Part shown: in pieces, positions 9,550-20,049 of the stretch | How positions within the stretch are numbered: the first letter of the stretch is position 1 | How the letters are laid out: the number at the start of each line of letters is the position of its first letter | The notes under the pieces: model-generated | Database searches by the model: none | Told to the model about the DNA's origin: nothing | The model's input: only the letters and a program-made list of their open reading frames with translations | Origin: Hydractinia symbiolongicarpus | Taxonomy: Eukaryota; Cnidaria; Hydrozoa; Anthoathecata; Hydractiniidae | Direction: 5' to 3' | Assembly (NCBI RefSeq): GCF_029227915.1 | Contig: NC_079883.1 | Span: 4,404,001-4,468,000 of the forward strand | Length of the DNA stretch: 64,000 bases | Position numbers and translations under genes: made by a program

Positions 9550-12509
9550 TTTAGATAACGAATTCTAACTTCAAAATCACATGTATTGACCTCGCTGTTG
9601 CTTCCTTGCAAGAGTACGATGCTTGTAAGGTTGTTACTTTGAAATGTTACCAAAAAACTTACCTTGGTGGGGGTGGGGGTGTTCTAATTTTTGTTAATGA
9701 AAACTTGGATAGCCACCTTTTGAAACACCTTTACTTCGAAAATGTTGAATCACTATGGGTGAAAGTGTGCCTGAAAAAAACTAAACCTATTTATGTGTGT
9801 GGGGTTTACAGGCCACCTGGAGGTAGTGATTTGCAGAGTACCGAAAACCTGTGTACTCATTTTAAACAGTGTTTTAACAAGCTCCCAAAAGAAAAAGAAG
9901 TTTTTATCTTGGGAGATTTTAACTGTAACATGCTTTCAAAATATGCTCTTTCCTCCAAAATAAAGGAATTATGCTCCACTCTTTTCCTAAAACAACATAT
10001 TACGGAGCCAACTCGTGTTACTGAAAATAGTAGCACTCTTATAGACTTAATACTTTCTAACAGTTCTTGTATTTCTAAAACTGGTGTCATGGATTTAGGC
10101 ATCAGTGATCACAATTTAGTTTATGTGATCAGAAAATTCAAAAGGCCAAAATTTGAACCTAAAACATGCAAGGTTCGTAGCTACAAGAACTTCAGTAAAG
10201 AGGCTTTTCTGAAGGACCTCAGGAATTTAGACTGGTCATATTTTAATAATTATGATGACCTTGATGAAGCATGTGAGAAACTGAATAAAAATGTTAAAAC
10301 AGTGGCTGACAAACATGCCCCTTTCAAAACACATAGATTTTCTGGCCGTGTTGAGGCATGGGTCACTGATGAATTAATAATAGCCATCAAAGAAAGAGAC
10401 TTCTTGAAACGGAAAGCATCAAAAACAAAATCCATCATAGACTGGGAAGCTTTCAAACAAAAAAGGAACCAGGTAATAGGTCTCAAAAATCGACTCAAAA
10501 ACGAGTACTATAATGACGTTTTGCAGGACTTTCAAAAACGGCCAAAACAACTTTGGAAAACCCTAAAAAAACTGGTTCCTGATAAGTCAGGCAATACTAC
10601 CTCGATAAAACGAGTAGTCCAAAACGATGGTACAGAAACTTCTCACCCAAAAGAAATTTCCAACACATTCAATTCATTTTTTGTCAGTGTTGGTGCCAAA
10701 CTAGCCTCTAAATTTTCTTCTGACACTACTAATGTTAATCCACCTGTTAGCGGACACGATTTTCGGTGGGCTCATATTGAGACCAAAAGTGTCGAAAAAA
10801 TAATTAGTTCACTAAAACTTAATAAAGCTACAGGCTTGGACGGAATTGGTTCACGACTGCTAAAAGCAGGTTCGTCAGTTTTAAGTATTTATTTATCAAG
10901 TCTTTTCAACAAATCTTTATTTACTGGTTATGTACCTAAATGTTGGAAGACTAAAAGGGTCTCGCCTATTTTTAAAAGTGGCAATAAAACAGATCCTACT
11001 AATTATCGGCCTATCTCCATTTTGCCAATTCCTATGAAAATTTTTGAAAAGTTAGTGCATGAGCAAATGTCTCATTTTATTTCTGAGCACAACTTCCTGA
11101 ATGACAGACAGTCCGGATTTCGAAAACTCTTTTCCACAGAAACTGCAGTAGTCGATGTCTCTGATTTTATTCTTACTGAGCTCGACCAACATAACTTTGT
11201 TTGTGCTGTGCTCATTGACCTTAAAAAAGCTTTTGACACTGTTGATCATAAAATTTTGTTAAAAAAACTATGGTGTTTTGGCATCAGAGATGCTGCCTTT
11301 GACTGGTTCGAGTCCTACTTAACGGGCCGAATGCAGCTGACTCTTGTAAACGACACAGGATCAGATCTGCTTCATGAAGACGCTTTTGGGGTGCCGCAGG
11401 GATCTGTGTTGGGGCCCCTGCTCTTTCTTTTGTATATTGATGACTTAAAATCTGTCATCAATTCAAACTACCACCATCTATATGCAGATGATACAATAAT
11501 TATTTCGTCTCATAAAAACTTGGATACCCTTGTCTCCCAGGTCGAGTTAGAACTTTCGCAAGTCGACCTCTGGCTGAATAATAACAAAATGACTATTAAT
11601 ACGGACAAAACTGAAACAATCTTTTTCGGCAACCACAGCCAGTTAAAAAAAGTTGAGAACAAAACTATCAACTATATGGGTATTCCTTTGAAGAGGAGCG
11701 AAAAAGTTAAATATCTTGGGGTAACATTTGATCAAAAAATGCAATGGGAAAAGCACATTAATGACATAAATAGAAAAATACTAATTAAATATTCTAAAAT
11801 TAGAACCATTGCATCCTGTTTAACACCTCACACAAAAAACCTTTTAATTAATGCACTTGTCATGCCATATTTCCACTACTGCTCCTCGGCATGGGCTTGT
11901 GCCACCCAAGGTAGATTGGGAAAACTAGAAAAACGATTAAAATGTGTCCGTACCTTTCTTGGGAAAGAGAGGGAATATTCAATGAATAATTTACTCATCA
12001 AAAACGATGCCATATTAGTTTTCAAAGCCATGAATCACATTGCTCCTGATTACATGCGCTCAAAATTCCTTTTGACAAAAAACTGTCATAATCATCAAAC
12101 AAGAGGAGCTTCAAAAAACAGGTTCACACTTCCCTTGGTCAACACGGAATTTGGCAAAAAAGCCTTCCCATTTAGAGCTGCAAAAGTGTGGAATAATCTT
12201 CCAGACCAAGTGACCTGTGATGGAAGTCTGCTTTCGTTTAAGACTTCCATCTCGAATGTATTTGGCAAATTCTAATGGAGATCACTTTTTAACTTTTTAA
12301 TTTTTGTTTTTTATTCTTTTTCTCTTCAATTTTCACAGATTATAAATGTTACTATGTTTGATTGAGCTGAGGCAGTCTAAGGTTTATCATTTTTTGTTTC
12401 TTTTTTGTTCTAGTGGCCCCCAGTGGAAACAATCCACTAACTATAGGTTTTTGTGATTTTCTGGGCTAGCCACTTTAAATATTTATTATTATTATTATTA
12501 TTATTATTA
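9550..12509 (+). mobile_element. Non-LTR retrotransposon, CR1/L2-like (Jockey superfamily), nearly complete ORF2
   Basis: It contains one long endonuclease-plus-reverse-transcriptase frame, a 3' UTR ending in a conserved-looking tail (CAGTGGAAACAATCCACT hairpin, then GGGCTAGCCACTTTAAAT) and a terminal (ATT)n microsatellite at 12482-12509. Microsatellite 3' ends fit CR1/L2-type elements. No ORF1 was recognised and the 5' end is not defined, so the copy is 5' truncated. Confidence 0.8.
9606..12275 (+). CDS. Endonuclease-reverse transcriptase (non-LTR ORF2), N-terminus missing
   Basis: The frame gives 889 residues. From the N-terminus it has an exonuclease-endonuclease-phosphatase domain without its first part: GGGGGVLIFVNENL, CGVYRPPGG, VFILGDFNCNML (catalytic Asp-Asn), TLIDLILSN and MDLGISDHNLVY (His). 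The reverse transcriptase follows, with NKATGLDGIGSRLLK, WKTKRVSPIFKSG, NYRPISILP, AVLIDLKKAFDTVDH (catalytic Asp), GVPQGSVLGPLLFLLYIDDL and HLYADDTIII (YADD). The C-terminal tail is GKKAFPFRAAKVWNNLPDQV. The start assigned at 9606 is a TTG; the frame is open further upstream to about 9555, and no good ATG or complete N-terminal EEP motif is seen, so the start is uncertain. No internal stop is present, which suggests a fairly recent insertion. Confidence 0.9.
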   Translation: MQEYDACKVVTLKCYQKTYLGGGGGVLIFVNENLDSHLLKHLYFENVESLWVKVCLKKTKPIYVCGVYRPPGGSDLQSTENLCTHFKQCFNKLPKEKEVFILGDFNCNMLSKYALSSKIKELCSTLFLKQHITEPTRVTENSSTLIDLILSNSSCISKTGVMDLGISDHNLVYVIRKFKRPKFEPKTCKVRSYKNFSKEAFLKDLRNLDWSYFNNYDDLDEACEKLNKNVKTVADKHAPFKTHRFSGRVEAWVTDELIIAIKERDFLKRKASKTKSIIDWEAFKQKRNQVIGLKNRLKNEYYNDVLQDFQKRPKQLWKTLKKLVPDKSGNTTSIKRVVQNDGTETSHPKEISNTFNSFFVSVGAKLASKFSSDTTNVNPPVSGHDFRWAHIETKSVEKIISSLKLNKATGLDGIGSRLLKAGSSVLSIYLSSLFNKSLFTGYVPKCWKTKRVSPIFKSGNKTDPTNYRPISILPIPMKIFEKLVHEQMSHFISEHNFLNDRQSGFRKLFSTETAVVDVSDFILTELDQHNFVCAVLIDLKKAFDTVDHKILLKKLWCFGIRDAAFDWFESYLTGRMQLTLVNDTGSDLLHEDAFGVPQGSVLGPLLFLLYIDDLKSVINSNYHHLYADDTIIISSHKNLDTLVSQVELELSQVDLWLNNNKMTINTDKTETIFFGNHSQLKKVENKTINYMGIPLKRSEKVKYLGVTFDQKMQWEKHINDINRKILIKYSKIRTIASCLTPHTKNLLINALVMPYFHYCSSAWACATQGRLGKLEKRLKCVRTFLGKEREYSMNNLLIKNDAILVFKAMNHIAPDYMRSKFLLTKNCHNHQTRGASKNRFTLPLVNTEFGKKAFPFRAAKVWNNLPDQVTCDGSLLSFKTSISNVFGKF

Positions 12510-15213
12510 CCTTCCAACAATAGACGAACCTGACTCCCTGAATCTTTTGCTTTATTTTTGTTTTGCTTTCTCGCGCGCAAGCAGTGTGATATACCAGGCG
12601 CACGAAAGTAACGGGCAAGTTGTCAGACAATGTGATTTACCGTGCAAAGGTGGATTTCCATTACAGTGTTTTTCTTATGACTATGTTTTATAGAGCAGAT
12701 TTTTGCGTCCAAGGGCAAAACTTGACGGAGATTTTTGGCATGGCGATTTGATTTCTTGTGTGAATACCATTAAGTTCATATGCTATTTTGTTTTTAAATG
12801 CCGCAAACGATGTAAAGGCACTCCTTTTTATTAAGTGATCTGATTGGCTATCGCTCAAAGGCTCCCTTGCAAAGTTGAATTCACTTGAGCTTTGATTCAT
12901 TTTTAGCCAAAGTAATAAGAATAAGCAGTCGTATTATCTGACTTATTCACCTCAATTTCATTCTGTTTTCTTTCAAACCCACGCTTCCGATAGCACTGTT
13001 ATTCGGCTGGTCATAATATGTTCCAAAAACCCTGTACCGAATAGGGTTAAGTACTTTAAATTCTCGGTGTTATTAGATATGCTAAAGTTCTGTATGTGCT
13101 TGCAATAACTCACTCGTTTCAAGCTCAAAATTTTACACGTTGAAAAGTTAGCACCAACAAGGTTACCTTTCCATCAATATTTTGCCAAAGTAAAATTAAG
13201 CTAGTTTAGCTAATACAGGATTCTTGATATAATGGGCAAGTAAACAGAGTTGGAATTAGGACGTCGCAATACGCAATTTGTGAATCTAAATACTGCATTT
13301 CCAAATTATTCTACGAAGAAAAAGTCAAAGTTGTGAACTCCCGTTCTGTCGTCAGTTGTGTGTACCATAAATTGTTTGTATAATGGCTGTTGCAATAAAG
13401 TGGCTATTAATAAGGGACTGCTTTACAATACTTCTAGACCACCGCTGCAAAGAACCTTTTTCTCTCCACAGTCAGCAAATTATTGCAAACTGACATTTCT
13501 TTGTAATAAGAAACCTAAATAATAAGATTAAAAATGTCTGATCATGGCGTTGAATTTACCGTTCTGTAGTTAATGGTTCAATATAATGATTGCAATTCAT
13601 GTTGGAGCTGAGAGAATTCACGATAAAATTAATGTAGAAAACATAAACATAGGGAAAGCATAGGGAATCTAAAAAAAAATTGGCGACAGCAAATGATTTC
13701 CAAAAATTGTCGTTGTAGAATTGATTACCAGCGGCACAGCAATACTGGCGGCGCAAAGAAAATAAATTAAAGTCATCTGTATGCAAGTCATATTCCGAAG
13801 TGAATTTTGACTCGTGATTGTCACCGTTAAAGTCACCTTGAAGCTTAGATTTTGTTTAGATAGGTTCTCTAATATCAAATAAATCGTACAGAAGATATAA
13901 AAGTGAGGGATCCCAATTCAGAGTTTAAATTAACACGAACTTATACCACAGTGGAAATGCTCAGGTTTTGTTTTAATTTTTAGAATACATTTAAATCCTC
14001 TTGGTTTTATAGTTTAATCTCGGTTAAACCACGGTGGAAACCAAGGAAAAGTGGTTTACATTTGACGGCGAGAATGCACGTTCATGTTCAGTTTACAGCT
14101 AAATTGAAAGCAGAGGGGTGGGCAGCGTTCGCGACATATATATTTAATACACAAACCTAAATACAATTATTCGCCTAGAACCAAACTCGTTTTCAGCGCT
14201 CCATCGTATTGTCAAAAATAGGCTTTGTCCGTTCAAAAAATTGGACCATTTTTTAAAATTAAAGCATCTGGTGGTCTCCATTATGGGAGACGCATTTAAA
14301 GGAACGTTTCAAAAGTGAGTGTTGTAATACAAACTTTGTTTACTTTCGGTGCCCGGCGATTAACGGGGAGTATCCTAAAAATATTAATGACAACAAAATA
14401 TTATTACCCTGTCTCTAATACACAACCGTTTCAAAAATTAGAATCAGTTTCAAATTAATTAAATTTTCGTGAGGCCACCTGACAAAAACTTATAAAGTTG
14501 TTTGTCGAAATTTCGTTGTGCTACCTGCCTGCCATTATGGTTTTCTAGTGAATAATGTTTCCTTTGCTTTCGCGCGTTTTTCTAAGTCTTATTTAAAAAG
14601 CTACGAGCTGTCAGTATTCAAACAAACGTCCTGCAATTATTTAGTGATTAATCAACCCTATCAGTTTTTTGCATAACTTTTTATCCGATTATGGTATGGC
14701 CCTGATATTTTCTGACTTTTCCTAAAATTTATTTTGGGATATGTTGACGATATTTTTTGGGGAAAAATATATGCTTACCTTCAGTATTCATTCACTTTAT
14801 TGATTTTGCCAAAATAACTTTATTTCAATACATTAACTATTTTTATGCAATAAAGAAGCAAAAAAAAATACACAAATATGTCAATTACTTATCTTAGGTA
14901 CATATAGCTTAGCAAATTTTACAAGGATTACAAATATCTACTTAATCTTTGATCTTAGTGAGAAAATAAATTTAAATCAAAACCTTTGATACTTTTTAAA
15001 TTATAGTGATGTGCTGTAAAGGGAAACGCCCCCGATGACGTCAAAATATCAGTGACATTATACCTAAAAAAAAGTTATTTTTGGATTATTTGAACCAAAA
15101 ATGACAAAACAAATAAAAAAGTGATGTTGTAACTAATGAAACTGATTTCGTACTCTCTGGGTTCTAATTTGTATATGACATTTATAGTTCAAAGCATACG
15201 CTAGCTAGACTAG
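12510..15213. other. Long noncoding stretch, nothing recognised
   Basis: AT-rich sequence with scattered short frames (for example 12688-12900 and 13556-13878 on the minus strand) that match no family I know. No RNA gene or element ends were recognised. Confidence 0.4.
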
Positions 15214-15310
15214 GCAATCTCGTTCCCAGGGCTTTTTGCCTTGTTGATAAGTTAATAGCTGCCACTCCGTAATAACGGATCAGGGCAACAAGACCCTGGG
15301 GACAAGGTTG
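15214..15310. mobile_element. Small fold-back MITE, copy 1
   Basis: A 97-bp imperfect palindrome. Its left end is CAATCTCGTTCCCAGGGCT and its right end is ACCCTGGGGACAAGGTTG, reading back as CAACCTTGTCCCCAGGGT. The centre holds CACTCCGTAATAACGG. The same ends and centre (inverted) recur at 17403-17513, so it is an interspersed family. Confidence 0.6.
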
Positions 15311-15390
15311 TAGACAAAGCTTTATGTTGGTGTTTATAATTCAATAAACTTTCGAATAAGTAACAAAAACAGATATAGTTTCTTGTCCAG

Positions 15391-15768
15391 TTACGAAGAA
15401 AACACTGCTCCAGACATTTCGGCTCCAAAGCTTCCCAGTTCTGCGGGATAAAACATTAAATAACTGAAATTGTCAGGGTACAATAATAAAGGCCAAAAGG
15501 TCATGCCCTCAGCTTCATCACGCCATCCATGAGGTGTCTTGAATGGATCTGGAATAGTTCTGTTGTCGAATTTTAATTTGCTTTCATAGTCTTTTTATAG
15601 TTCGAGTTCGATTTTAGCAGCTCCCTCCACAGGCTGAACTTTATTTTCCATAGCAGCAAACACTCTTGCAACTAACTCTTTCTTCTTTCCTGTAAGTTTT
15701 AAATTACGAAGTCTTAAAAAGACTTTCAATTCTTCAACTTTCATCTTTGCTACCATATCGAAATCCAT
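15391..15768 (-). pseudogene. SAP-domain protein fragment with in-frame stop
   Basis: The frame starts MDFDMVAKMKVEELKVFL at 15768. It carries a SAP-type helix-turn-helix (VEELKVFLRLRNLKLTGKKKELVARVF), which in known families binds DNA or chromatin. A TAA at 15595-15597 interrupts it. The same frame then continues with IPDPFKTPHGWRDE and FWPLLLYPDNFSYLMFYPAELG until a TAA at 15391-15393. This order (SAP, then PDP...GW, then WP..LYPD) matches the start of a large cnidarian gene family associated with SWIM zinc fingers and YqaJ-type nucleases; that link is from memory. Only the first exon-sized part is present. Confidence 0.65.
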
Positions 15769-16274
15769 TCTTAAATATAATTATTGCTGGTTTTTGTTAG
15801 TGAATGATGTTTATACTTCGTTTGCTCAAGTTAAAATGGCCTACGGTTTTCACAGGGCTCCATATTGAACGCGGTCACGGCAGTGTCGGATTGGTGTATT
15901 GGAAGGACAAGAAAAATTTTTACGTTGCAACCACGAAGTCGAAGTTGTCGAAGTTGAAGCAATAGTTGGTGTAACTGTAGTTGTCACTGTAGACCGATGA
16001 GTTCATTCTCTGAAAAATTGTGCTGCAAAGGTAATAATATTATTCCTGACGACTACTTTAAGGGTAGAAATAATTTCGCCAAAAATAAAGTCTTGGATAT
16101 GGTGGAGATATATAGATGACGTTTTATTGTATATTGTATATTGAATTACCACAAATTCTTTGGATCAACAATTCTTTGTCTATTTCTGTATAGCGAGATG
16201 ATTAATTAATAATGGAGCACAATTACAAATTACCAAAAATATGACTTTCATGCAGAAAATGAAGAATAGGAAAC
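15769..16274. other. Noncoding, nothing recognised
   Basis: Contains short tandem words such as 'gaagtcgaagttgtcgaagttg' near 15940. No gene seen. Confidence 0.35.
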
Positions 16275-16978
16275 ATTTTAACGTGAGTCTTCTAGGAAGT
16301 ACCAGTGCAATTTGAAGGTTCAACAGTGAATAAAAAACACAATTCAGAATAATTTTCTTATAGGATATTTTAATAATACTTTTGTGTGTTGTATGTATTA
16401 GCAAAGGGGATATACTATGCTTGGATTCTTGCAACAAGTTGTATGCTAACTTCAATGTTGTATTTGAAAATACCCTACTTACAAATACTGTGTATTCTTT
16501 GGTTGAGAATATCCTTCTTAATCTCTGCTTGGAAATATGCATGCACTATCCAAAATGTAAATCATTGAGTTATGCTTCACCATTTGCAATGCAGAATACA
16601 TCATTCTACCAGTGCAGACAATGAAACAATTTTACAGGATACAGTTGGATGGGTACACTATGAGACAATTGAAAACGAACCAAATGTGAGATTTGCACAA
16701 GTTATAATCATTGAACGCCATCTTTGCTTGCTCTTGCTGTCGTGCTTCACATGTTTTTTGTTGTTGTTGTTACTGTTGTGTTTAGTGTAAAACGTCCTTA
16801 AAACTCAAAACTTTTAAAACTGTTCAAAAAGGACGTGCTACACATGCTGGTTTCGAAATTTTGACACCTCAAGTACTCTGATTCTATTGAAAAACTGTCT
16901 AAACTATGCTTGCCTCTTCATATTGGTTTACCATCACTTTCTAATAAGTGCTGTTCTTTTAGTAAAAAATTAGACATA

Positions 16979-16999
16979 CCCCCCCCCCCCCCCCCCCCC
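16979..16999. repeat. Poly(C) run
   Basis: A run of 21 consecutive C residues in the intron of the decayed PAN gene; assembly length at such a run is often unreliable. Confidence 0.9.
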
Positions 17000-17402
17000 T
17001 CTTTTAATTAGGTGATCCTCTTGAGATGCGATTGTCAGTTCCTAGAGCGCTTATTTCTGGACATACATGTCTCTTAGTTTACTTGTAGCTCTATAACAGT
17101 AATAGCGTCCTGGATAACGAATCATGCTCTTTAACCACTTACCATTCCATCATCATTCCATACCACAAAAGCAAAAACGTGCTGTATATAGAAACACAAA
17201 TAAAATAATGTCAAAAGAAGTAGTTGAAAATGCGATGGAAATCATGCATTATAAGCAAAATAAACGAGTGTCATTTAAATGTTGATGGAAATGCGCGTCT
17301 TGCAAAGTTATTGATAAAAATTCATTCAAATTGTCTGGAATGCATGTACTTCCCGCATAACGAACTCACGCCACAAAACAAATAGAAAAACACGCACCTG
17401 AA

Positions 17403-17513
17403 CCAACCTCCTCCCCAGGGTCTTGTGACCCCTGAGCCGTTATTACGGAGTGGCCAACGCTATCAAATTCATCAACAAGGTAAAATGCCCTGTGAACGAG
17501 GTTGCACCTGAAC
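17403..17513. mobile_element. Small fold-back MITE, copy 2
   Basis: Ends are CAACCTCCTCCCCAGGGTC and GCCCTGTGAACGAGGTTG, an imperfect inverted pair around a centre with CCGTTATTACGGAGTGG. It is the same family as 15214-15310 with the centre in opposite orientation. It lies about where the EGF exon would be expected in this paralogue. Confidence 0.55.
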
Positions 17514-18352
17514 TGAAAATTGAAACAAATAATATTAAAATATTTAACATAGAGAACTAAACTAGCGGACATCGACATTTTATCTGTCATATATATTTCG
17601 AGAACAGCTATTTTGCGTATCTTTAGACCGTCAAATAAAGAAGTATTTATAAGATATGCTACTTGTTACTTATTCACCAATTATTATTATCTATTTCTAC
17701 AATAAGTGTTCTTATTTTTATATACAATGTGAAGCAAGCAAGGCAATATCGCTTTGTCACACAACATGAGATAAGCATTATTTTAAAAACGCTTGAAGGT
17801 TCAAATTTTTTAAATTTGTTGTAGGAAATAACGTAACTGTATTGTTATCAATTTCAGTATAATAAGAAATGTAATTTTTTTTAAAAAATGGATTTTACTG
17901 AAGCGTTCTGTGTGCTTTGAAACCCGTGCAAACCAGTTTGGAACCTTTGAAATTCCCGAGAACGGAATTATAACTGCTATAAAATTGGTTCACGTGGGTG
18001 GACCCGGTGTAACTTGTGGTGCAGAACCTCGAACGAATTGGGGCTGTGATAACAATAGAAATTATGACAACAAGGAGAGTGTTGGTGTAGCCATTACAGA
18101 TGATGAAAACAAGATACTCTATCCTGATCAAAAATATCACATTTATCATGGTTATTATAACATAGCAGGTTACAACGCATATTCATCTTACCTGGTTTTT
18201 AACACATCAAATCACTTTGTATATAAAGGACAAAAGTTAAGATTGTATATGCTGAAACTTTGTTTGGGGCGTATCTGGGTAACAATAAAGGTGAATCATG
18301 TGCTGATATTTATGCTATAATATGCGATAGATGGCATTAAAACTATACATCT

Positions 18353-18374
18353 CGTTCGTACGTCCGTCCGTCCG
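18353..18374. repeat. Short CGTA/CGTC tetranucleotide run
   Basis: A TTCGTACGTCCGTCCGTCCG run just 3' of the coding domain. It is at the homologous position to the large (AACG)n array of the other arm, and so marks the ancestral seed of that array. Confidence 0.7.
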
Positions 18375-18540
18375 TTTTTTATTCTCGGTAAACGATTTTT
18401 AGATTTATTGTATTCTATCTGTAATGTTTGTATTTAATTACATTTTTCTCAAAGTGCTCTTTGTATAAAGTGCGTCTAGTGAAAGTTCACATTGCAAGTC
18501 GGTAACACTGTGTACGTTGACTTATTAGTATCCAGAACAC

Positions 18541-19478
18541 GGAGTCGTTTTTTGAATTTCCCCGCCCGAAGGCATAGGAAATTCTTTAAAACCGTCGTTT
18601 TTTTCTTTCGGAGCATTTTTTGAGAAAAAATCGACTCTGGGATTTCACGTTGCTCCGTCACAGATGTAAACTTCGTACCCAAGCTCCTTAACTACTGGGA
18701 AGTCTCGTATTGACGTTTAAGGCTAAAATTGGTATTTGTTTTCGACAAAATTTGGTACAGTTAACAAAAAAAGTATGCTGAACATAATGGTGACATAATA
18801 ATTTTGATTTTTGTCACCTAAATTTCATTTTAGGCCAAAATTGGTCCAAAAATTAGAACTAATTTATTTTCAACAAAATTTGGTACAGTTAACAAATAAA
18901 GTGTGCTGAACATGATGGTGACATCAAAATTTTGTTTTTTTTCACCTAAATGCCATTTTAGGCCAAAATTGGTCCAAAAATTAAAACCACTTCATTTTCG
19001 GCTAAATCTGGCACAGTTAACAAATAAAGTATGCTGAAAATGATTATGGTACAAAAGTTTGATTTTTTGTCACCTAAATGTCATTTCAGGCCAAAATTTA
19101 TCCAAAAATTAAAACTGCTTTATTTTTGACAAAAATTGACACAGTTAATAAAAAAAGTATGCTGAAAATGATGGTCACATCAAAATTTTGATTTTTTGTC
19201 AACTAATGCCGTTTAAGACCATAAACGTTTCAATTGCAAGACTTTCAACCATGAATGATAGGCTGTATTCTTTGTTAGCAATTTCTTTTAAAATGTAAGT
19301 TTATTATGACACGTTTCGTTTTGTTTGCGTTTGTTGTAAGATATAATGTAACTGGTGTGCTTTATCTTCAGAGGTTCATGCACCAAACCCCTTCGAATGT
19401 TTGACACAATAACACAACGAATTAGCAAGTTTTCATCAAATATTTTGGTAGCGCGCGGAAATTCTTAGAGCCCCCAGG
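18541..19478. other. Insertion specific to arm 1 of the inverted duplication
   Basis: Comparison with arm 2 shows the flanks 'TATCCAGAAC' and 'ACTGATTTAAAAGTAC' almost adjacent there and about 940 bp apart here. The insert starts near ACGGAGTCGTTTTTTG, contains the 128-bp tandem array and ends near GGGCTTCTTG. No coding frame or clear terminal repeat seen. Probably a non-autonomous element. Confidence 0.5.
18725..19210. repeat. 128-bp tandem repeat, about 3.8 copies
   Basis: The motif GGTACAGTTAACAAA-AAAGT-TGCTGAA and the motif GGCCAAAATT-GTCCAAAAATT recur with the landmark '-GG/GA-CACAG' at 18751, 18879, 19007 and 19135, an exact 128-bp spacing. Copies are moderately diverged. No coding potential. 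Confidence 0.85.
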
Positions 19479-19838
19479 GCTTCTTGTTACTGATTTAAAA
19501 GTACTTGTTTGTTACTATTTCATAGTTAAAAGTATACCACTACTAAAAATTACCTACCGTTCTCCTTATCACAATGAATGTTGCTTTTCTAAAATATTAT
19601 GTTAGTATTCATTTTAATAGTATCGTATAGAAAGGATATATTGTTAGGTCAGTTTAAACACAAATTAATTTTTTTTCTTAATATAAATAAATGTGAAAGA
19701 GATTAATGTTGTCTTTTATGTTAGCAATTGTTCTCCTTTGTCGTCCAATTCAACTTTCATCACGATTTATTCCGCGCATCCCTAATCAGTCAAGAACCGA
19801 CGTGAAGACAGTTTAATTTGGAAAGAAATTAAAGTAAA

Positions 19839-20049
19839 CAAGAAGCCCTGCGGCTTGAAGATTTTCGCCTTTAGCAAAAATGTTGGAAAGCAATTAAATG
19901 CGTTGCGATCGAAGACAATGTTAATTTAAAAGTTTAAAATGCAAATAAAAATAAAGAAGATTAAAAACACGAAGAAAAAAGTTGTTTGAAGTCGTCTGTA
20001 AAGATTTTATGTTCCATAGGTTGTTTTTTTCAAATCAGAGAGAGAGAAA
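19839..20049. other. Noncoding, nothing recognised
   Basis: AT-rich junction between the duplication arm and the Helentron remnant, with GA-rich patches near 20036-20050. Confidence 0.4.

Larger units (their letters stand above)
16352..18340 (+). pseudogene. Decayed copy of the PAN/cnidarian-repeat secreted protein gene
   Basis: This is the paralogue of the minus-strand gene at 50696-52634. The position of that gene's ATG reads ATT here (16352-16354), and the fourth codon is TAG. The PAN exon (16352-about 16688) keeps LDSCNKLYANFNVVFENTL and CLEICMHYPKCKS but then loses frame in the 'SQCRIHHSTSADN' stretch. The EGF exon is missing. The last exon (17883 onward) has CFETRANQFGTFEIPENG, TNWGCDNNRN and YHIYHGYYNIAGYNA; its upstream acceptor AG has become AA, and a one-base shift near 18245 moves the end of the domain into another frame that stops at 18338-18340. 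The short internal frames are by-products of these lesions. It is most likely non-functional. Confidence 0.7.
16275..19838. repeat. Inverted segmental duplication, arm 1 (partner 49985-52710)
   Basis: Large parts of this arm are the reverse complement of 49985-52710, with similarity high enough to follow by eye. Matching parts include the PAN exon, the 'VCFETRANQFGTFEIP' exon, the 3' flank 'AAGTGCGTCTAGTGAAAG' and the distal block around 19560-19838. Arm 1 carries about 940 bp (18541-19478) absent from arm 2, and lacks the EGF exon of arm 2. The arms are about 30 kb apart and flank the Polinton. Confidence 0.75.
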
